From Bisporella sp. PMI_857 (taxonomy: Eukaryota; Ascomycota; Leotiomycetes; Helotiales; Helotiaceae), in the NCBI GenBank assembly GCA_021307315.1, contig JAJSPD010000085.1, positions 1 through 64,000 on the forward strand: 64,000 bases of DNA, in the 5' to 3' direction. The translations under genes and the position numbers were made by a program. Below the pieces are notes generated by a model. The model worked only from the letters and a program-made list of their open reading frames with translations, had not been told where the DNA came from and ran no database searches. Of the stretch, positions 58,038 through 64,000 are shown one piece after another (within the stretch, counting starts at the first letter, position 1; each line of letters begins with the position of its first letter).

Positions 58038-58428
58038 ATGTCAAAGGAAGGACAAACCGCCACCGATGAAGACGCTACCACCAGCGCAAACACTTCCTAC
58101 ACGGACACTACGCCAAGCACATGCGCCAAATCGCAGGTATGTTCAACATTAGGAAAGCTTACCCAAACGACGTTCAAAAATGATCTCACCACAGGTGATG
58201 CGCGCCTGCTAATCTTTGCCAAATTGATGATTACAGGAATACTTAAAAGTGTCTGGCGAAGCATCCGCACCCAATCCCGGTGATGCGGGTTCAAATTCAA
58301 GTGGCAGCGACCAAGAGAGCCATGGTGTAATGCTCAGGCATTGGCTAGGGGAGCCCCCTAAGAATGCGCCTTGGACGGTTTACAATGCCGGCCGGGCAAA
58401 AGTCGAAGATGAAGCCGCTGATTCATAG
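58038..58428 (+). CDS. Hypothetical small acidic protein
   Basis: ATG at 58038 (GCGCCATGTC). Exon 1 58038-58136 encodes a Thr/Asp/Ser-rich start (MSKEGQTATDEDATTSANTS). The intron 58137-58236 has donor GTATGT, branch-like TGCTAAT and acceptor TTACAG. Exon 2 58237-58428 is in frame and encodes EYLKVSGEASAPNPGDAGSN, then HWLGEPPKNAPWTVYNAG and a Glu/Asp-rich end. Total is 96 residues. Strong splice signals are the main support. No domain, signal peptide or membrane segment is seen. Function unknown. Confidence 0.5.
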
Positions 58429-59159
58429 TGCAAGCATGGCAAGACACGGGGCAGAAAGAAGGGGAGGAGGGAAGGGGCCGAAGGTCTACCTGCTATCTGC
58501 TCCATGGGTAGTGACCAACCTGCTCCGTTGACTGATAATAAATAGCAATATTTGCTGCGAATCGTAGAAACGGCGAACACATAAGAAACGCAGCCTATTG
58601 GATAAAATTACCAAAACCCGAAGACTTTGATCCCTTCTTTTTTTTCATAACTACAGCGCCACGTGAAATCATACGAGAATCTTTTTTTTTTCTTTTCTCC
58701 AGTCTATCGCAAAGTGCAGCATATAAGGGATCCGAAACTGCGGAAGGAAGGCCACGGGCGGTTATCATCAATACTTCACTATTCCTGGCAAAACGGCATT
58801 AGCAGAAACCACACTGGCCAAAGATCATCCACACCGCGTAGCATCAGAATAGCGGCTCGCTTGCTGCTTACAGCAGGCATAGTCTATGGGTTATATACGC
58901 GTAATAAAACTACCATAGGCTATTGAAATTCCATCATTCATCTATCTAGTGTCGTTAAACGATATTGAGAAATTCCGAGCATATTTTGACTTGAATAAAT
59001 AAACAAAGCAGCCTATGTTCGGTCAGCCATCAGCGCAAAGCCATGAGGAAAATAATCCTTGACTTTTGACCATAAGGTAACGGGTCGTTGCCTATCTTTA
59101 CTCCTATAGTAGGACGAGATTAAAGGAAGAGTTACTGTATCTTGGTATGCAGCCAAAGT
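58429..59159. other. Intergenic
   Basis: No supported gene. A poly-T tract lies at about 58681-58692. Family C repeat begins at the right edge. Confidence 0.35.
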
Positions 59160-59350
59160 CACATGAATCACATACCCCGCGACGCTTGGACTTAGATTAG
59201 AAGTGTCATCAAGAACAAGTCACCACCTACAACGAGCATACTAGCACTGCGCAATATCGCGGTGCTACATGCCAAGTCGGTACCGACTTGAGCAGTTACA
59301 AGGTATCAGAAACAAGAAGTATCACTCAGCGAGAGTGATACAAACAATCA
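59160..59350 (+). repeat. Hairpin-ended dispersed repeat, family C copy 2
   Basis: Shares ATACCCCGCGACGC, CGAGCATACTAGCACTGCGC and GGTACCGACTTGAGCA. It ends with GTATCACTC-AGCGA-GAGTGATAC. Its end overlaps the last codons of the ankyrin-type gene on the other strand (59326), so the annotated stop lies inside the repeat. Confidence 0.65.
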
Positions 59351-61846
59351 TCATCAACCCAGGAACCCGGAACCTGGATCGGCGGATTCTCAATCAAGTC
59401 CCAAAACTGACCGGCGTATCTCTCGGCATCCATATCCCAATGAAAGACCCAATCTTCGGGTCTAGGTCCAATATCAAAGCCAATCAATTTTACTTTAACA
59501 TTGTCAAATGCTGTCTCTAGGCTAGGGTCAGGTTTGGCGTAAATAAAAGACCTAATACCGAACCATCTGTGCCTAAACCATTCGTTGCCCAAGAATATTT
59601 TTTTCTCTCTATATCCGTACTTCTGCAGATCTACACCGCAAGCGTGTAAATCTTCCAGCCATAACTTCAAGCGGCGATTTATGGATTTTATACACCTGGT
59701 CACGCTGGAACGACCCCAGCGACCTTCTGACATAGCTAAGATTAACGGAGTGCCTGAAAGAACTTCGGGCAGGTCCTGAGATAAAATTCGCGTAACTGTT
59801 TGATTGTAGCTAAGGTCCGTGGTCATCGCAATTAAGTCGCGGCAAAGATTTCTCCATTCGGGGGAGCAATCGCCGCTCCAGCGAGATCGGCAAGAGACAA
59901 CCAGATTCAGCAAGTTGATCCCGTGTTGCTGCAGCTCGACTACATCTTCCTCTCGGAGCACGCCATCTTCGCGAAGAATGTAGCGAAATGCCTGTGCATT
60001 TGAGGGCCTAGGCCGAAAAGATCCAACATCGTTGAAATCAAAATGCTCTAAGCGGTCCAGTATCGGGAGCTCGTAGTGGTGAGGCCATAACAACGGCTGG
60101 ATTTCTTTGAATATTCCGGTGCTCGAAATAACGAGTCGCCCATAGGACGTAAAAAAAGGTTGATTACGGACCATTGAACTAAATAACGACCCATCCGTGT
60201 CATAAGCGTTGTTTAAAATTAGGAAGCCTTGCGCGCTTTTGGTGTCATGCAGAAACGACATAAAATTGAGCAAGCAATGGAGAGGGGTTTTGAGCGTGGA
60301 ATTATGCTCTTCGTTAACGTCTAGTCCCCACGTAATCAACAAGTTCATAAGCTCTAGGTTCCCTCTTGATGCAGCGTTCTATATAATTCAATTTGTCAGC
60401 CTTTATTATTAATCTTATATAAAGGAATCATATACCCAAAGTAAGCTACGACCGTAGGTGTCCCGATCATAGATAGAAGCTTTCTTATTATAAAAAAGCT
60501 TACGAATTCCTCTAATATTGCCTTTTTTAGCATATTTTATAACGAGTGAGTTGTTAGGTACAATATTATACGGTTTAAAGTTGAAATTCCAACCGGAAGT
60601 TGCTTTTGACACTTGAATGTCCCAGGCTTTCTGAACAAACGCCAGAAAGAACTGCAATCGGGCATTGAAACCTAACGGACATTATAAGCTATAAAGAAAA
60701 GAAATCAATTGGGGAATATTACTGAAATTTATTTCATTAAACTCTGCATTATATTGTACGTATTGCCAAGAAAGTTTCCCAAAAGCACCGAAACCCCAAC
60801 GGGCGGAACTGGAAGTTTTAGCTCGCGCAATCGTGTTTTTTGTTGTAGGATGTAAATAGACAACTTTTGCGGTTGCTTGACTTTTCTGTTCCGCCGTCTC
60901 TGGAAATAGCTCCTCAAGTCGGTGTTGAGCTGTTGTATTTTCCAGCCGAAGACGCCGCACAATAAGTTCCGGCAAATGCAGTCCTCGCGCGATATCGAGC
61001 AAACGCATCGCCATATAAAGACGGTCCTTGCATTTATCCAAGACATCTTTCCTAAGCACAACTTTCATTTTCGCTTTCCCTTTTTTCAGTTTGCGTGATG
61101 ATGCAAGGTTGACAGACAGATCTTCGAGCAAAGCGTCCAGATCTGCCATCGCTTGTCGGCAGTACGATAAGGCTATTTTCGCAGAACCAGTAGCCGTGCC
61201 GGTCGCCATTATATTATCGAAATCTCTCTCTATTTCAGCAAGGAGCGGCTCGAGAATCTCGATATCGCGCACCAATGCGGCGATCATTTCTGGTACGTCT
61301 TGGACCTCGTTCAGAAGGGGTACGATTGAAACGGCCACAATTAGGGCCTTGGCAAGTACCCGTTATTTTCTTTGTCAAGATAGTTAAGCGAAGCTTTTAC
61401 CTGCGCTTTTCTACTTTTGAATATTTGCTTTGCTGTTGTACTAAGCGAAATACGCTAAACCCGATTTACTTAAAATTGACTTTTTCTTTCTACAAAAATT
61501 CTTACAACAACACATATATAAATATATATTTTTGCAATTTGTTTTAACTAAATTTATTAAATTTAAATAAATCAAGTTGTAATTTTTTTTGTTGTTGTTT
61601 AATTAAGTGTTGTATTGTACAGTTGCGCAAAATTGCAACATGCCATTTTCGCTAAGTTTTTGCGTCGGCAAAAATAAAAGCGGCATGCCTTGGTTTTTGG
61701 TGTGTTGTGGATGCCAAGGCCCTAATTGTGGCCGTTTCAATCGTACCCTTCAGAAGCCGTTTTAACTTAACAAAGCGATCACCCACTTTGCCTGCCACTG
61801 CAACTACGGTAATACCGCTCGCGACCACACCCAAGATTTCTGCCAT
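59326..61846 (-). pseudogene. Ankyrin-type gene split by a transposon
   Basis: Coding pieces are 61846-61749, 61309-60723, 60671-60436 and 60378-59326. Ignoring the insertion, they sum to 1974 nt, exactly 658 codons. The start MAEILGVVASGITVVAVAGK and the following LLNEVQDVPEMI helices match the N-terminal helical domain common in fungal ankyrin/STAND proteins. Two introns (60722-60672 and 60435-60379) have proper GT-AG ends. The join SLLW/NAASRGNLELMNLLITWG gives ankyrin-repeat character, followed by a TPLHCLLNF unit. The rest, about 300 residues, has no recognised domain. A 431-bp element interrupts codon 33, so translation would stop inside it unless the element is spliced out. The terminal residues read into a dispersed repeat. 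Confidence 0.8.
61318..61748. mobile_element. hAT-like non-autonomous element, 431 bp
   Basis: Termini GGGTACGATTGAAACGGCCA and its inverted complement (ending GGCCGTTTCAATCGTACCC) form inverted repeats of about 37 bp. An 8-bp target duplication TTCAGAAG lies at 61310-61317 and 61749-61756. Removing the element plus one duplicate restores the gene frame precisely. The AT-rich centre has no ORF. The 8-bp duplication points to the hAT superfamily. A fragment of a second copy is at 43595-43678. Confidence 0.9.
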
Positions 61847-62327
61847 AGTTTGTAAACAATTTTTCAAATGATAATTATTGGTAAATAGAAAAGTAGAAAA
61901 AAAACTTTTCGTTAGAAGTTTGCTCAACTTCGAATATAAAGTCTACAAGAATTTCTGGCTGCAGTTTTACCGCGCACTGCCTCATAAGGATGTGGGGCTT
62001 CCCTGCTTCTGCCAACACATTGACATCCCTTTTTTTGGTGTGTTGCACAACGCTTGGTTGGCTGACGCATGAACTGCGGCAACCAAATGGTACCGTAGCG
62101 ACACCAACCGATAAGAGCCGAATCTACCCTGCGATGCTAGAACGCCATTTGTGATGAACCAGAAAGGCAGACTCGGGGGTTGATTAGGGATAGTATACTC
62201 ATAGATATAAACAAAAAGCTATTATAGAGCTGTTTGGGAGTTATTACTTGGCATAGATTGCGACTTGTACAACGATACTTAAAGCTTGTTTCTTTGCTTT
62301 TACAGCTCTGTACAGGTAGTGTTGGTA
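61847..62327. other. Intergenic
   Basis: Upstream of the disrupted ankyrin-type gene. No gene or repeat recognised except that family C copy 3 starts at its right edge. Confidence 0.35.
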
Positions 62328-62548
62328 CGAGTGAATAGCACACCCCGCAACGCACGGACCACATGAGCATATACCCTGTACGTAGCAATAGACTTAGAAC
62401 CATCAATACAAGAACAAGTCAACCACCTACAACGAGCATACTGGCACTGCGCAGAGATCGCGGTGCTACGTGCCCCGTGGGTACCGACTTGGCCAATTGC
62501 AAGTTATCGGAACCAAGAAGTATCACTTACAGAATGATACAAACAGTT
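62328..62548 (+). repeat. Hairpin-ended dispersed repeat, family C copy 3
   Basis: Shares CACCCCGCAACGCACGGACC, CACCTACAACGAGCATACTG, GATCGCGGTGCTACGTGCCC and the terminal hairpin region GTATCACTTACAGAATGATAC, then AAACAGT. Confidence 0.65.
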
Positions 62549-62915
62549 ATACTTGTAACGTTTTCGCCTCTGAGTGAGGAACCAGTGTCTAGTCTATTTC
62601 TACATACGTCTATTTCTATATACCATACCAACTAACGAGCCCCAAGCCCTGCTACCAGAACCGAAGGCTACCCCGAACGTTACAAAAACGGGCTAGTGCT
62701 TTCTTGGGCCGCTAACTTATAAATGATTAGCTCTTGACCGCAGAATTCAAAAGGGCAATCCATGCGAGCCCTCGGCGCAACAAGGCGCGTGGAATGGGCA
62801 AAAGGTAGGAACAAGCATGTAGCAATGTCCACAGAACTAAGGTAAGAGGTGTGGCTAGCTATGTGTAAAGACCCGTCCTAGCTTGGGTGCCTTATGACTA
62901 AAGGTCCACAAATGC
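62549..62915. other. Intergenic
   Basis: Downstream of the secreted-type gene; nothing recognised. Confidence 0.35.
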
Positions 62916-63946
62916 TTATACGTCAAGTCCTTGTAGTCTACAGTTTTCCTGGATGGTACGTCCAGGGAAAGTATCAGCGTTGAAAGTGCACACCGGAAGG
63001 TTAAAGATGCACTTGGCGGTGGCGTCAATAGGCAAGATATCTGGGGTGAAAGACTGCACACCGCTTTCGTCGAAGCAATCTGAGGGACCCTGCAAGAATG
63101 TTTCCTTAGAGATTCCATACTTGGTTATCATCGTACTAGCGATGTCATCAATTGAGTCGTCGCCCATTCGCAGTTGGAAGTTGTTTGGGGCGTTGGTAGC
63201 CGAGGTGCAGAGTTTGGGAGGCTGATCTCCGTTGCCGCAGAAATCGGTGGTGGCTCTGTAGACGTAGGCCTTTTGTCCTTGCAGTAGTAGAGCGATAGAG
63301 CGAAGTTTCATGCTATCAGCAACTTTTGATTGCATATCTGCTTGTGTGAAGTTTTGGGCGACGCCTAAGAATCCACCGCTGGCCAAAATGGAATTAATAC
63401 CTGATGTTGGATCATTAATCTCTGCGTCAAGGGTATTTCGGAGAGAATTCGATACGGTAGATTGGTAGTCCTTGACGGCAGTAGCGATGCTCACACCAAC
63501 GTCGCTCCATTTAACAAAGAGATTTGGTTCCTGCGGGGGCTTCATTTGCTGAGTTAAGAAACTACTAACCCCCTTAGCAACAGTGCTCACTTTGGCCAGG
63601 GCGCCGGTGAATGGAACGGCGCTCAAGCCAAGGGTGACCATAGAAAGCACTTCTTTGAAAGGGGTAACATTGTCTTCAGGTTGGGGCCAGAAGTCAGCGA
63701 CAACGGCAGGTATCTCTAAGGACATAATAGCGGCGGCGAATGAGACAGCGGTATTGAGTGAGTTCATGTAGCTGTTATAGTTCTGGATTGCAACCAGGCC
63801 ATACCTGCATTACTTAGTTAGCTGGACATCCGAAAGTGCAGGTACATTGTGGTGAAATCTGTGACGTAAATCGTAGACAAGCTTACCATGCGGGAAGAGT
63901 GACTGGGAGACAAGGTTGGCCAGCGTTGCAAAACTGGTCAAGCCCA
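62916..63946 (-). CDS. Secreted-type protein, 5' end beyond the window
   Basis: Exon 63804-62916 reads VAIQNYNSYMNSLNTAVSFA, TLGLSAVPFTGALAKVS and later C/DCF-containing segments, ending CRLQGLDV. An intron 63886-63805 (GTAAGC...TGCAG) links it to exon 63946-63887, which encodes a Cys-bearing segment CNAGQPCLPVTLPAW. Just before that is an acceptor (TCTCGCAG), so the gene continues past the right edge. The pattern (internal hydrophobic helices, late paired cysteines, PSDCFDESG) matches a fungal extracellular family I recall as DUF7872-type. That name is tentative. The shorter ATG-started frame at 63767 is not the real start. Function unknown. Confidence 0.7.
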
Positions 63947-64000
63947 CTGCGAGAACAATTGTTAGTCCATTGTCCTATTACCTAGCATCTCATTAAATTC

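Overview
The window reads as a gene-poor, repeat-littered subtelomere-like or accessory region of a filamentous ascomycete (Pezizomycotina; a leotiomycete is my guess, not shown). The evidence is short GT-AG introns of about 48-100 nt, HET domains, NACHT and NB-ARC STAND proteins, a Clr5 domain, a UstY (DUF3328) protein, solo LTRs and MITEs, and decayed genes whose stop codons look like C-to-T changes (RIP-like). No bacterial operons, rRNA or convincing tRNA genes were seen.

Left part (1-16 kb): a possible small RiPP locus. A tiny secreted peptide gene with two DGTF repeats around a dibasic site (197-328, minus) is divergent from a four-exon UstY-type gene (913-1791) that keeps both HxxHC motifs. 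Then come a transcription-factor fragment (about 3.8-4.2 kb), a six-cysteine secreted protein (4665-5132), a solo LTR and a pogo-like MITE (6.5-7.0 kb), a long decayed SANT/Myb-domain gene (8.2-10.3 kb), a small unknown gene, an alpha/beta hydrolase (13058-13915) and a Cys/His-rich mini-protein (14892-15119).

Middle and right (17-62 kb): an island rich in allorecognition/NLR-type genes. It holds a frameshifted HET gene (17762-19446), a 1137-residue fungal protein of unknown function (20263-23676), a dynamin-like GTPase with two frameshifts (25784-28161) divergent from a coiled-coil gene (28865-30032), a HET gene with WW-like modules (34699-36954), a NACHT-type STAND gene (38546-41721), a divergent HET gene (44560-46296), a HET-NB-ARC-TPR NLR (47913-51586) with a solo LTR inside its first intron, a Clr5-TPR gene (53416-57061) whose repeat array is cut by a stop, and an ankyrin-type gene (59326-61846) split by a 431-bp hAT-like insertion with an 8-bp target duplication. 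A secreted-protein gene (62916-63946) runs off the right edge.

The HET, NLR, STAND and dynamin-like genes fit the fungal self/non-self (heterokaryon incompatibility) repertoire. Many are broken, which fits birth-and-death evolution under transposon pressure. Gene models were built by hand from splice signals and frame continuity. Intron coordinates are therefore predictions, and family names rest on motif recognition, not searches.
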